Shown here one piece after another: positions 42,993 through 51,854 of a DNA stretch of 64,000 nt. The notes beneath the pieces are model-generated. The model made no database searches and had not been told where the DNA came from. It was given only the letters and a program-made list of their open reading frames with translations. Every line of letters begins with the position of its first letter. The first letter of the stretch is position 1. This DNA is from Betaproteobacteria bacterium UBA5216. Its GTDB lineage: Bacteria > Pseudomonadota > Gammaproteobacteria > Burkholderiales > SG8-41. The position numbers and the translations under genes were made by a program. The stretch covers positions 1-64,000 of the forward strand of contig DHVE01000107.1 of assembly GCA_002412495.1 (NCBI GenBank). The letters are read 5' to 3'.

Positions 42993-43841
42993 CTAACGGT
43001 GCCGCCCAACGAAATCCATGATTGCGGCCAGCACATTCGTGCCGTTTTGATGCGGCGGCAACACGTTCCACAACGCCGCGTTCGGCATCAGTTCCTTCAT
43101 CGCCCACGCGGATGATGTCGAGTGCGAGGCATCCGCCCCCGGCAGGATCAGCGCGGGGGTTTTAATGTTCATCAGTTGCTCGCCGGTCGCGCCCGACGGC
43201 ATGGTGTCGCCATAGAGCGCGTCACGGCTTTGCGCGCAGATTTCCAGATACTGCTCGACATCAAGTTTGACATAGGCCGCAGTAAACGCCGGATCGGATG
43301 CATTCTGCGCCGCCCACGGCCCCGCCTCGGGGTCCAGCCAGAAATTTTTGCCGGACGGCCCCCGCGCGGTGGCGGCGGCCAGACCATTTTTGCGCACAAA
43401 CTCGATATGACGATCATAAAATCCGCGCCCCTTCAGCATCCACAAATAGCCGCCCACCGGCCAGTGCATCAGCAAACCCGTGCAACGTTCGGGCCGCAGC
43501 ACCGCCATCGCCGCAGCCACCGACACGCCCATGCAGCCTCCGACGATCCAAGCATTCTTCACGCCGAGGTGATCGAGCAGGGCGTGCCCCTGCCTTGCGA
43601 ACAACTCCCAGGTCAACTTCTCCACGCGCCCGCCGGACAAGCCCGCTTCGCGCCGGTCATACGCAACCACGGTGAACGATTTCGATAGCGTATTGAGCGC
43701 GTCCATTTCCTTCCATACCCCGCTGCCCTGCCAGCGCTCGATGGTGGAGTTAAAACCGCCAGGCGCCAGCACCAGCAAATGCGGCCCGCTGCCCTGTACG
43801 AGATAATTCACCTTTAGTCCGTCGATAATGGCGCTGGGCAT
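42993..43841 (-). CDS. Alpha/beta hydrolase with Cys nucleophile
   Basis: A 282-residue alpha/beta-fold hydrolase. The nucleophile elbow reads G-G-C103-M-G in IVGGCMGVSVAAA, so Cys replaces Ser, as in dienelactone hydrolase. Candidate acid and base are the Asp in LILPGADASHS and the His in LPPHQNG near the end. YDRREAGLSGG supplies the cap-side motif. I chose the ATG at 43841. The longer frame overlaps the acyltransferase gene and is rejected. Substrate unknown, possibly a lactone or ester. Confidence 0.83.
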   Translation of the reverse strand: MPSAIIDGLKVNYLVQGSGPHLLVLAPGGFNSTIERWQGSGVWKEMDALNTLSKSFTVVAYDRREAGLSGGRVEKLTWELFARQGHALLDHLGVKNAWIVGGCMGVSVAAAMAVLRPERCTGLLMHWPVGGYLWMLKGRGFYDRHIEFVRKNGLAAATARGPSGKNFWLDPEAGPWAAQNASDPAFTAAYVKLDVEQYLEICAQSRDALYGDTMPSGATGEQLMNIKTPALILPGADASHSTSSAWAMKELMPNAALWNVLPPHQNGTNVLAAIMDFVGRHR

Positions 43842-43896
43842 GGTCGGGATCCTGTTGTGACTGAACGACTGAAAGTTAAGAGATCGGGCGGGAATT

Positions 43897-45315
43897 CTAC
43901 CGCAAGGCATCCACCAGCGGCGCAATGGCGTTCGCGTAGTAATCCAGCAACGCACGCTCCGTTTCCACCGCCGTGAACAGGCCGTTTTCTTCGCGCACGA
44001 CATGCCGTAACGTCAGCATGCGCAGCCCGACGCCAATGGCGTAATCGAGATCGCGGCGCGGCACATGCACATGCGCCCCGCTGGCCTCCAACCGTCGCGC
44101 CAGCTCCGTGGCCTGAATCTTCAAGTCGATTTCCGCCAGTGGCTCGCCCCGCTGGCGCGCCAACACCGAGGCCACCAGCGAGACCGGCAATACCGGAATC
44201 ACCTGCCGTATCGCCGTCATCAGCGATTGCCCGACTGCCTGAACCGCGGCGTGCCGGGCGCTGTCATCCAGTGTCCTGAAATCTACGCCGGTGCGCGCGG
44301 CATGTTCGCGCATCGACATCGGCCGTCCGAAGTTGACACACGCGTAACCGTAACGAAACCACCCGCCGTTCGCCATCAGCCACACGTTACGCAGAAAAAA
44401 GCCCGCGACCGTCGCGAGCGCGGCAAAAAAGCCGCGCCTGGGCAGCGTGGTATCCAGCTTGCGCAGCAGCGTTCTGTCTTCCAGCACGCGATCGTAGTTG
44501 ATGCCCACGGGGATGAACACCAGATCGCGTTCCGCCGCCGGGTTGAATGATTTGAGCATGTAATCCAGTAGGCCTAGCTTGGGCGCGCGCAATTTGCCAT
44601 CCGACGACAACCCCCCTTCCGGAAACACCGCCTGCGGCACGCCGCCTTCGGTGGCCATTTGCACATAGCGCTGAAGCACCGCGCGATACAGTGGATCCCC
44701 CGAATTGCGCCGCACGAAGTACGCCCCCATCGACCGGATGAGACTTTGCAGCGGCCAGATGCGCGCCCACTCGCCGACCGCATACGATAACGCCGTGCGC
44801 TCGGCCGCCAGGAATGCCACCAGCACATAATCCATGTTGCTGCGGTGATTCATCACGAACACCACGGAAGAGCGCGGATTGATCGCCTCCAGCGCCTTGC
44901 TGTCGGCGGTTGCGAGTCTGACCCGATACAGCCATCGCGCATAGTGCTTGGCGATCCAGTAGCCCCAGCGAAAATACGCGTAGGCGTTGAACGACGGCAC
45001 GATCTCGCGGGCATATTTTTCCACGCGCGACAGCACCTCGTTGCGAGGCACGCGTTCCGCGGCGCAATATTGCGTGACCGCGGCCTGCACTTTCTCGTCG
45101 TGAAAAAGCCGGTCAATCAGCACCCGGCGGCGCGTAAGCTTAAAGGCCGGTATCTCGATATTGAACCGCGTGTTGACGTCATCGATCACGCGATTCATCT
45201 TGCGCCGAAAATACCAGCGCACGCCGGGCAGTAGAAAAAACTGCGCGACCGCCGCAAGCGCCAACACGCATAACATCACCACCTGCCACAGTGGCAAGAC
45301 GACCGGATCATTCAT
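43897..45315 (-). CDS. 1-acyl-glycerol-3-phosphate / glycerol-3-phosphate acyltransferase (PlsB/PlsC-like)
   Basis: A 472-residue membrane-associated acyltransferase. The acyltransferase motif is N-H157-R-S-N-M-D162 (H-x4-D), and the later motif AVFPEGGLSSDGKLR matches the phosphate-binding block. One hydrophobic segment lies near the N-terminus (VVMLCVLALAAVAQFFLLP). It is shorter than E. coli PlsB (about 800) but longer than PlsC (about 240), and looks like the PlsB-like proteins that replace or supplement GPAT in some proteobacteria. The exact acceptor is uncertain. Confidence 0.85.
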   Translation of the reverse strand: MNDPVVLPLWQVVMLCVLALAAVAQFFLLPGVRWYFRRKMNRVIDDVNTRFNIEIPAFKLTRRRVLIDRLFHDEKVQAAVTQYCAAERVPRNEVLSRVEKYAREIVPSFNAYAYFRWGYWIAKHYARWLYRVRLATADSKALEAINPRSSVVFVMNHRSNMDYVLVAFLAAERTALSYAVGEWARIWPLQSLIRSMGAYFVRRNSGDPLYRAVLQRYVQMATEGGVPQAVFPEGGLSSDGKLRAPKLGLLDYMLKSFNPAAERDLVFIPVGINYDRVLEDRTLLRKLDTTLPRRGFFAALATVAGFFLRNVWLMANGGWFRYGYACVNFGRPMSMREHAARTGVDFRTLDDSARHAAVQAVGQSLMTAIRQVIPVLPVSLVASVLARQRGEPLAEIDLKIQATELARRLEASGAHVHVPRRDLDYAIGVGLRMLTLRHVVREENGLFTAVETERALLDYYANAIAPLVDALR

Positions 45316-45560
45316 AAGGGAGTACTCATACTATCGATCATAACGCACGGTTTCCGGGGACGGGCATTGAAGCGCGACGGCCACCACAGTTGGGGCATGA
45401 TTCTCGCGCAGAACTTAACTTGTTGATTTTAGGATTAAAATTTAATGGCAGCGTATTGCGAAACAACGGCGAAACAGCGTGCCTCATCACACCCGAAAAA
45501 TATCCACTGGAAATCAGATTAGTTAAATTACAATCTGCCTCAGACGGGCATGCCATATCA

Positions 45561-46631
45561 ATGAACAGCAATTACATCTTCGATCCAACGCTTTCCAACG
45601 ACGAGCTGCGTGGATTTACCCGAACCATCGCCGAGATCGAATGGCTGCTGCTGATATTGGTGCTGCTGTTTCAGCTTGCATTGTCGCCCGACCCGGTGTC
45701 ATCCGCCGCGCTGGCGATGGCGATGTTCTTTTACACCGCGTTTGTGCTGTTGTTCCGTTATCTTAATTTTTACCGCAGGGAAACCTACTGGAAGCTTACC
45801 GTCGAAACCGGCATGATGATCGTTTTCATCACTTGGGTATTGCTATACACGGGACGCCTGTCCAGTCCGCTGGTGAATTTATACTTGCTGGTGATTATCA
45901 CCAGCGCCTTGACGCTGGGGCGCATCGCCACCATTGTCTGCATGATCATCATCGGCGGGTGTTACGTCTGGCTGGGATTCCCCTCGAAACACGCAGTGGC
46001 ATTTTCGGTGATGAGTGCGGAGTTTGTCGGGCAATTCGCGCCGATGCTGCTGGTGGCCTACATCACCACCATGCTCTCGGCCGACACGCGCCGGGCCATG
46101 GCGCATGTCAAGACGCTGTCGGAAACCGACGAACTTACCGGCACCCTCAACCGCCGCGCGTTTCTTTCTGTCGCCGCGCGCAATCACAGCCTGGCCCAGC
46201 GTTTTGGCCGCAAGTACGGCGTGATCATGATCGATTCCGACAGTTTGAAGGCGGTCAACGATGAGTACGGCCATGAAGCCGGCGACGAATTACTCAAGAT
46301 CATGGTGCAGAAAATCCAGCATGAACTGCGTCAATCGGATTTGATGTCACGCTATGGCGGCGATGAATTCGTGGTGCTGCTGCCAGATACCGACGCCGAA
46401 GGCGCCCTGCTGACCGCGGAACGCATACGCGAACGCATCGCCGCGGCAATGCTGCATGCCCAATCCCGGCGCGTGGCTATTAGCGCGAGCATGGGCGTGG
46501 CGACGTATCCGGACAATGGCGGCGATTTTGATCGCGTGTTTGAGGCCGCCGACACCGCCATGTACGCCAGTAAAAACAGCGGCAAGAACAAGGTCACCGT
46601 CGCGCAGGCGGCCGCCCCGCGCGCAGGGTAG
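45561..46631 (+). CDS. Membrane diguanylate cyclase (GGDEF)
   Basis: A 356-residue protein with five or six N-terminal membrane segments and a C-terminal GGDEF domain. The active-site motif is intact (GGDEF at 266-270). The inhibitory site R257-Q-S-D260 lies five residues before it, so the enzyme should make c-di-GMP and be feedback inhibited. The sensory part is a simple membrane bundle without a periplasmic domain. The start at 45561 is chosen. The frame upstream to 45390 lacks domain character. Confidence 0.9.
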   Translation: MNSNYIFDPTLSNDELRGFTRTIAEIEWLLLILVLLFQLALSPDPVSSAALAMAMFFYTAFVLLFRYLNFYRRETYWKLTVETGMMIVFITWVLLYTGRLSSPLVNLYLLVIITSALTLGRIATIVCMIIIGGCYVWLGFPSKHAVAFSVMSAEFVGQFAPMLLVAYITTMLSADTRRAMAHVKTLSETDELTGTLNRRAFLSVAARNHSLAQRFGRKYGVIMIDSDSLKAVNDEYGHEAGDELLKIMVQKIQHELRQSDLMSRYGGDEFVVLLPDTDAEGALLTAERIRERIAAAMLHAQSRRVAISASMGVATYPDNGGDFDRVFEAADTAMYASKNSGKNKVTVAQAAAPRAG

Positions 46632-47471
46632 CTACGGCGCTGCGCGGGCGCGTCGTCCCGCCCGGAAATACGCGGTGTTATCGTAGAAGGATTCCCTCGC
46701 GTTTTCCGGCCACCAGTCCGGCACACCCAGCAACGGCAAGGGCGCCAGTTCCCGCGGCGTCAAAAACGCCGTCTCGTCCGACACGCGTGCAGCCAGACGC
46801 GCATCCAGCGTTTCCCACGTGCCACCCTCGATGGTCATGGACGGCTGACTGCCCTGCTCCGCTTCGAACAGAATGGCATGCCCCGTGATACCCACAAACG
46901 GTTGCAACGCCTTTTCGTAAAGCGCATGCCCCAAAATGATGCAGCGAAAATGCCGCCGCACGCGCTCCCGCCGCCGCCAGAACAATTGCTTCCACGCAAA
47001 GTCGCGCACGTCTTGCAACAAGTCCGCGTCGCCGGACAGCACCACCACGCCACTTTCATCGAAGAGTGTCAACGCGTCCTGCGCCGGTCCTCGATTCAGG
47101 GTGCCGCTTTGTTGTTGTCCCAGCAACGCGCGATAGTGGCGCGCATTGATCGCCGCCTTGGCACGTGGAAACGCCAGCCACACCAGCAGGTTGAATAAAT
47201 CGTGCCAGTCGTACGTTCGTATCGGCAACTCGCCGTCGCGGAATATGCGCACTTCGTAACGATCCTCGAATGCCCCCCCGCGCGCGTTCTGCACAACCAC
47301 CCGTAAGGGCCGGCCACCACCCGACACCAGTCCGCGCGCGTCAATGCTCGCCTGCAACGCCGCCAGCGACGGCCAATCCGCGCCACGCAAAATCGCGCCG
47401 CATGGCTCGCAACGCCACAGCGCCTCGAACAGCGGCGACTGGCGGATGGCGGTGGTGTCCCAGGGTTGCAT
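46632..47471 (-). CDS. DUF3025 domain-containing protein
   Basis: A 279-residue soluble protein with the DUF3025 pattern (RTYDWHDLFNLLVWLAFPRAKAAINARHY). The N-terminal SPLFEALW and the late LLGVPDWWPEN are typical landmarks. It ends 1 nt from the convergent GGDEF gene. The start at 47471 is used. The family is found in proteobacteria and has no assigned function. Confidence 0.83.
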   Translation of the reverse strand: MQPWDTTAIRQSPLFEALWRCEPCGAILRGADWPSLAALQASIDARGLVSGGGRPLRVVVQNARGGAFEDRYEVRIFRDGELPIRTYDWHDLFNLLVWLAFPRAKAAINARHYRALLGQQQSGTLNRGPAQDALTLFDESGVVVLSGDADLLQDVRDFAWKQLFWRRRERVRRHFRCIILGHALYEKALQPFVGITGHAILFEAEQGSQPSMTIEGGTWETLDARLAARVSDETAFLTPRELAPLPLLGVPDWWPENARESFYDNTAYFRAGRRARAAP

Positions 47472-47504
47472 CGCGCGAGTGTACGACGTCGAGCGCCGGC
47501 GCGG

Positions 47505-47510
47505 TAGAAT
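47505..47510 (+). promoter_or_regulatory. Candidate -10 box of the L-2-hydroxyglutarate oxidase-like gene
   Basis: TAGAAT preceded by GCGG lies about 30 nt before the ATG. The -35 region is poor (TACGAC at 17 bp). The TANAAT form recurs in this window before corA, moeA and the second gamma-glutamyltransferase gene. Confidence 0.35.
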
Positions 47511-47540
47511 GCCGACCTTCTCCAGCAACGCAATTCACCC

Positions 47541-48656
47541 ATGGAAACCATCGATTGCGCCGTCATCGGCGCGGGCGTCGTAGGCTTGGCCATCGCGCGC
47601 AACCTCGCGATCAGCGGGCGCGAAGTCGTCATTCTCGAAGCCGAAGACGCCTTCGGCACCCACACCAGCGCGCGCAACTCCGAAGTCATACACGCGGGCA
47701 TCTACTATGCTTCCGGCTCCCTGAAGGCCCGCTTGTGCGTGCCGGGCCGCAAGGCGCTGTATCAGTATTGCGCCGAGCACGACGTGAATCACCGGCGCAT
47801 CGGCAAAGTCATTGTTGCCTGCGACGACAGCGAAGTCGCCGGCCTCAAAAAATACAAGGCACAAGCCGAAGCCAACGGCGTGGATGACCTCCGCATGCTG
47901 ACACCCGCCGAACTCGCCGAGATGGAGCCGGCGGTGCGCTGCGTGGCGGGTTTTTTATCGCCCTCCACCGGCATCATCGACAGTCACGGACTGATGCTTT
48001 CGTATCTGGGTGAAGCCGAGGATCACGGCGCCATGCTCGCGTTGTCCAGCCCCGTGCTGGGCGGGCGCGTGCTGAGTAACGGGAGTGATGGCATCGTGCT
48101 CGACGTGGGCGGCGCGGAACCCATGACCGTGAAATGCCGCACCGTCGTCATCAGCGCCGGACTCAAGGCGCCGGATGTCGCGCGCGGCATTCAAGGCATT
48201 CCGGCCGCGACGATTCCGCCCACCTATTACGCCATTGGCCACTACTACACGCTCACCACGAAATCGCCGTTCAACCGCCTGATTTATCCAGTAGCCCGTC
48301 CCGACTGGCTGGGCGTACACGTCACCATTGACCTGGGCGGGCGAGTCAAATTCGGTCCTGACTTTGAGTGGATCGACCGCGTGGACTATCAATTCGACGA
48401 GCGCCGGGAGGCCTCGTTTTATAAAGCCATACGCCATTACTTTCCCGGATTACAGGACGGCACCTTGCAACCGGGCTACACCGGCATCCGTCCGCGCATC
48501 ACCGGGCCGGGCGAGCCGGTGCAGGATTTCACTTTCCATGGCGAAAGCGAACACGGCATTAAGGGGCTCATCGCGCTCTACGGCATTGAATCGCCGGGAC
48601 TCACGTCGTCGCTGGCGATCGCGGATTATGTCGCGGAGCGGCTCGACCAAGGTTGA
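47541..48656 (+). CDS. lhgO: FAD-dependent oxidoreductase, L-2-hydroxyglutarate oxidase-like
   Basis: A 371-residue DAO-family flavoprotein. The FAD motif GAGVVG is at residues 10-15. THTSARNSEVIHAGIYY is a strong landmark of the LhgO subgroup. The C-terminal FHGESEHGIKGLIALYGIESPG matches it too. These enzymes oxidise L-2-hydroxyglutarate to 2-oxoglutarate and pass electrons to the respiratory chain. It is divergent from the DUF3025 gene by about 70 bp. Confidence 0.85.
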   Translation: METIDCAVIGAGVVGLAIARNLAISGREVVILEAEDAFGTHTSARNSEVIHAGIYYASGSLKARLCVPGRKALYQYCAEHDVNHRRIGKVIVACDDSEVAGLKKYKAQAEANGVDDLRMLTPAELAEMEPAVRCVAGFLSPSTGIIDSHGLMLSYLGEAEDHGAMLALSSPVLGGRVLSNGSDGIVLDVGGAEPMTVKCRTVVISAGLKAPDVARGIQGIPAATIPPTYYAIGHYYTLTTKSPFNRLIYPVARPDWLGVHVTIDLGGRVKFGPDFEWIDRVDYQFDERREASFYKAIRHYFPGLQDGTLQPGYTGIRPRITGPGEPVQDFTFHGESEHGIKGLIALYGIESPGLTSSLAIADYVAERLDQG

Positions 48657-48746
48657 GTTGGACAGATCTGAATACATTTCATTCGATCAATATACAATAA
48701 TCTTGTCGTGATTATTCCGGGGCGCTGGCTCAGCCGGCGGGATCAT

Positions 48747-49727
48747 ATGTCTACACGCCGTGACTTGCTGATTGCCATGGGAAGTGGCTTGTTCGCAGTG
48801 CCGTTCCGCTCTTCCGCACAACAGCAAGGAAAAGTCTGGCGTATAGGTATGCTCGACACGACATCGCAGGCATTGAACGCGGCCAATCTTAAATCGTTCC
48901 AACAGGGCTTGCGCGAACTCGGCTATGTCGAGGGAAAAAATATCATTATTGAATATCGCTCTGCGGATGGCCGCCCCGAACGTTTTCCCGATCTTGCGTC
49001 GGAGTTGATTCGGACGCAGGTTGATCTAATCGTCGCGCGCGGGACACCAGCGAGTCAGGCTGCCATCAAGGCCTCTTCGACGATTCCCGTAGTTATAAAC
49101 ATGGTCGGGGATCCATTTGTGCTCGTCAAGAGCTTATCGCGACCGGGCAGTAACTTTACCGGGTTGACCTCAATGACGTCCGAATTGCAGGCAAAGCGTG
49201 TGGAGATTCTTAAGGACACCATTCCGGGTGCCACGCGCATAGCGGTAATGCTGAATTTGAGCAACCCCGCCCAGCCGCAGGAGTGGAAGGAGATGGGGAT
49301 GGCAGCGAAATCATTAGGCGTCCAGCCCCATCTTCTCGATATTCGAAAGCCAGAGGATATCGAGCCCTCATTTGAGGCCGCTATCAAGCAGCGTGTGCAC
49401 GCGCTTGTCGTGGGACAAGAGGGCCTAATCCAAGCAAACGCAAAGCGCATCGCCGAATTCGCCATGAAGCATCGGCTGCCCGCAATATATGCGGGAAAAG
49501 AGTTCGTTGAGGCGGGTGGGCTGATGAGCTACGGCGTGAGTGCCCCTGATATGTACCGCCGCGCCGCAGCCTATGTCGACAAGCTTTTCAAGGGGGCCAA
49601 ATCCGGGGATATTCCGATCGAACGACCCATGCGATTTGAGATGGCGATAAATCTGCAAACCGCCAAGGCTATCGGCGTCAAGTTCCCACAAAGGGTGCTG
49701 ATCCGCGCTGACAAAATAATTGAATGA
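48747..49727 (+). CDS. ABC-type substrate-binding protein (PF04392 family), second copy
   Basis: A receptor of about 326 residues with the ELGYVEGKNI motif and a mature start KVWRIGMLDTTS. It is similar in layout to the receptor near 16.4 kb. The N-terminus STRRDLLIAMGSG looks like a Tat signal, so it may be exported folded. The ATG at 48747 is preferred over one 39 nt upstream because it leaves the twin Arg near the start. No permease or ATPase is adjacent. Confidence 0.82.
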   Translation: MSTRRDLLIAMGSGLFAVPFRSSAQQQGKVWRIGMLDTTSQALNAANLKSFQQGLRELGYVEGKNIIIEYRSADGRPERFPDLASELIRTQVDLIVARGTPASQAAIKASSTIPVVINMVGDPFVLVKSLSRPGSNFTGLTSMTSELQAKRVEILKDTIPGATRIAVMLNLSNPAQPQEWKEMGMAAKSLGVQPHLLDIRKPEDIEPSFEAAIKQRVHALVVGQEGLIQANAKRIAEFAMKHRLPAIYAGKEFVEAGGLMSYGVSAPDMYRRAAAYVDKLFKGAKSGDIPIERPMRFEMAINLQTAKAIGVKFPQRVLIRADKIIE

Positions 49728-49801
49728 CAACGCGGTGTAATTTTTTCACCCAACCGAAGCATGCAGAATCACAATTTTGATTTCTACAGACGTACACTTG
49801 C

Positions 49802-50854
49802 TCACGGAACCCATTCCAGCGGCGCTTCATCCAGCGCCGCCGCCTGCTCGCGCAGGGCGAGGATGTGATCCTGCCAGTAGCGCTGGGTATTGAAAAACGG
49901 AAAACTCCGCGGGAACGCCGGGTCCTCCCACCGCCGCGCCAGCCAGCCGGCGTAATGCACCATGCGCAAGGTGCGCAGCGGTTCGATCAGGGCCAGTTCC
50001 GCCGGATTGAAATCAAAGAACTCGTGATAACCCGCGAGGATCGCCGCCAGTTGCCGCTGTTGCGCCGCGCGCTCGCCGCCGAGCCACATCCAGATGTCCT
50101 GAACCGCCGGCCCCATGCGCGCGTCGTCGAGGTCCACAAAGTGCGGGCCGCCCGGATTCCCTTCGGTCCACAAAATATTGCCCGCGTGACAATCGCCATG
50201 CAACCGCAGCGGATCGAATCCGCGTCCGCGATCGCATTGCTCCCAACGCTGCATGACGCGTGCCAGCACGTCGCGCGCCGTGCTTTCATAGGCCACGCGT
50301 AAATCCGGCGGCACGAAATCATGGTCGAGCACGTAGCGCACCGGCGCCTCGCCGAATTCCTCCCAGCCTATCCCGGGTCGATGCTTAAAATTGTCCAGCG
50401 CCCCGTTGGCATGAATGCGCGCGATAAACCGCCCGAGCCAGCGCAGCGTGTCCCCGTCCTCGAACTCCGGCGTGCGCCCGCCCCGGCGCGGGGTGAGCGC
50501 AAACAGGAAGCCAGCGTGTTCATGCAGCGTGCGCCCCTTGAGCCGGAGCGGCGCCACGACCGGCAATTCCGCCTCGGCCAGTTCCAGCGCGAAAGCATGC
50601 TCCTCCAGAATGGCCGCCCGGCTCCAGCGTTGCGGACGGTAGACTTTCACCACCACGCTGTCGCTTCCATTGCCGCCGTCGGGTTCCGCGAGCCACACCT
50701 GATACACGCGATTTTCATAGCTGTTCAACGCATTGAGGCGGCCGTCGCAGCGCAGGCCGGTGGTCTCGATGGCATCGAGCAGGCATTCCGGCGTCAGCGT
50801 CGCGTAAGGTGCGGTGGGCACAGTGCCGTCCGTGTTATTTTTCTTGGGCATCAA
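49802..50854 (-). CDS. Serine/threonine protein kinase SrkA (YihE)-like
   Basis: A 350-residue aminoglycoside-phosphotransferase-fold kinase. The catalytic loop is LHGDCHAGNIL (about 218-228) with Asp and Asn in the expected places, followed by the metal-binding FVDLDDARMG. An N-terminal glycine/lysine lobe with VVVKVYRPQRW supports this. SrkA phosphorylates Ser/Thr and protects E. coli from stress-induced death. dsbA is not next to it here, unlike in enterobacteria. It is divergent from corA, with about 50 bp between. Confidence 0.87.
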   Translation of the reverse strand: MMPKKNNTDGTVPTAPYATLTPECLLDAIETTGLRCDGRLNALNSYENRVYQVWLAEPDGGNGSDSVVVKVYRPQRWSRAAILEEHAFALELAEAELPVVAPLRLKGRTLHEHAGFLFALTPRRGGRTPEFEDGDTLRWLGRFIARIHANGALDNFKHRPGIGWEEFGEAPVRYVLDHDFVPPDLRVAYESTARDVLARVMQRWEQCDRGRGFDPLRLHGDCHAGNILWTEGNPGGPHFVDLDDARMGPAVQDIWMWLGGERAAQQRQLAAILAGYHEFFDFNPAELALIEPLRTLRMVHYAGWLARRWEDPAFPRSFPFFNTQRYWQDHILALREQAAALDEAPLEWVP

Positions 50855-50873
50855 GGAACTCTGGGGCTAGAAT
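50844..50873 (+). promoter_or_regulatory. Candidate promoter of corA
   Basis: TTGGGC and TAGAAT are 18 bp apart in the divergent gap between the kinase and corA. The -35 box overlaps the first codons of the kinase gene, so expression of the two may interfere. Confidence 0.5.
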
Positions 50874-50903
50874 GCGCGCAATCATGGATGCGAGGGAATC
50901 GCA

Positions 50904-51848
50904 ATGCTAACAGCCTACGTGCGCAGCGGCCAATCGCTCACGCGGAAGATCGTCAATTTGCGCGCGGAATTGCCGCTGGACGCCGTGTGGGTCGATTTGA
51001 ACGACCCCACGGATCAGGAACGCAACTGGGTCAAGGAGCAATTCAACCAGGAATTGCAATTCATCGAGGAACTGGGCGAGATCGAAGCCAGTTCGCGCTA
51101 CTACCGCGATGAAACCGGACTGCACATCAACCTGTATTTTCTGGCCCTGGAAAACGGTCTGGCACGCAACGTAAACGTTGCCTTCACCATCAACAATAAC
51201 CGCCTGTTCACCCTGCGCACGGACGAGCTTCCGGAAATACGCACCTACTACAATTACGCGTCAAAAAATGCCGACGAATTCCCCAATCCGGCAAGCATGC
51301 TGCTCGGGCTGGTCGCCACGCGCGTGGGCATTATGGCCGATCTGTATGAAAAGCTGCAGCGCGAGCTCGATGCCGTGAGCGGCAACATCTTTCGCACCAA
51401 GTCGCGCGAGCTGCCGCTGGCGCTGGAATCGCTGGCGCGCATTGAAGACATCAACGGCAAGGCGCGTCTGGGCTTCATGGAAAACAAGCGCGCGTATTCC
51501 AACCTGTCGCGCAATCCGGATATCGCGGTCAACATCGAGTCCATGAACGAGGTGCTTCGCGACGTGGAGTCATTGATGAATTTTTCGGATTTCCTTGCCG
51601 ACCGCACCAAGTTTCTGATGGATGCCGCCATCGGCATGATCAACATCGCGCACAACCGGCGCATCAATGTATTTACCGTGCTGTCGGTGGTGCTGATGCC
51701 GCCTACGCTGATCGCCAGCATCTACGGCATGAATTTCCGGCACATGCCCGAGCTGGAATGGACCTACGGCTATCCGATGGCACTGGGACTCATGGTGCTG
51801 GTCGCCGTGGGCCCCATCCTCTTTCTGCGGCATCGTGGCTGGCTGTAA
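50904..51848 (+). CDS. corA: Magnesium/cobalt transporter CorA
   Basis: A 314-residue pentameric magnesium channel subunit. The cytoplasmic N-domain leads to two C-terminal membrane segments, with the selectivity loop Y-G-M-N following the first (about residues 274-277). The C-terminus is basic (LRHRGWL). The MPELEW loop between the segments is also typical. It ends 6 bp from a convergent gene. Confidence 0.95.
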   Translation: MLTAYVRSGQSLTRKIVNLRAELPLDAVWVDLNDPTDQERNWVKEQFNQELQFIEELGEIEASSRYYRDETGLHINLYFLALENGLARNVNVAFTINNNRLFTLRTDELPEIRTYYNYASKNADEFPNPASMLLGLVATRVGIMADLYEKLQRELDAVSGNIFRTKSRELPLALESLARIEDINGKARLGFMENKRAYSNLSRNPDIAVNIESMNEVLRDVESLMNFSDFLADRTKFLMDAAIGMINIAHNRRINVFTVLSVVLMPPTLIASIYGMNFRHMPELEWTYGYPMALGLMVLVAVGPILFLRHRGWL

Positions 51849-51854
51849 CCCGTG

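Noticed and set aside
44387..45067. 226-codon minus-strand frame inside the acyltransferase gene
   Set aside because: It is a shifted frame of the acyltransferase, Arg/Gly-rich without motif.
45390..45560. N-terminal extension of the GGDEF protein
   Set aside because: The extra 57 residues lack hydrophobic or domain character and precede the first membrane helix; the start at 45561 fits better.
48696..48716. AT-rich 7-bp hairpin after the L-2-hydroxyglutarate oxidase-like gene
   Set aside because: The stem has almost no GC and no T-run follows, so it is not a credible terminator.
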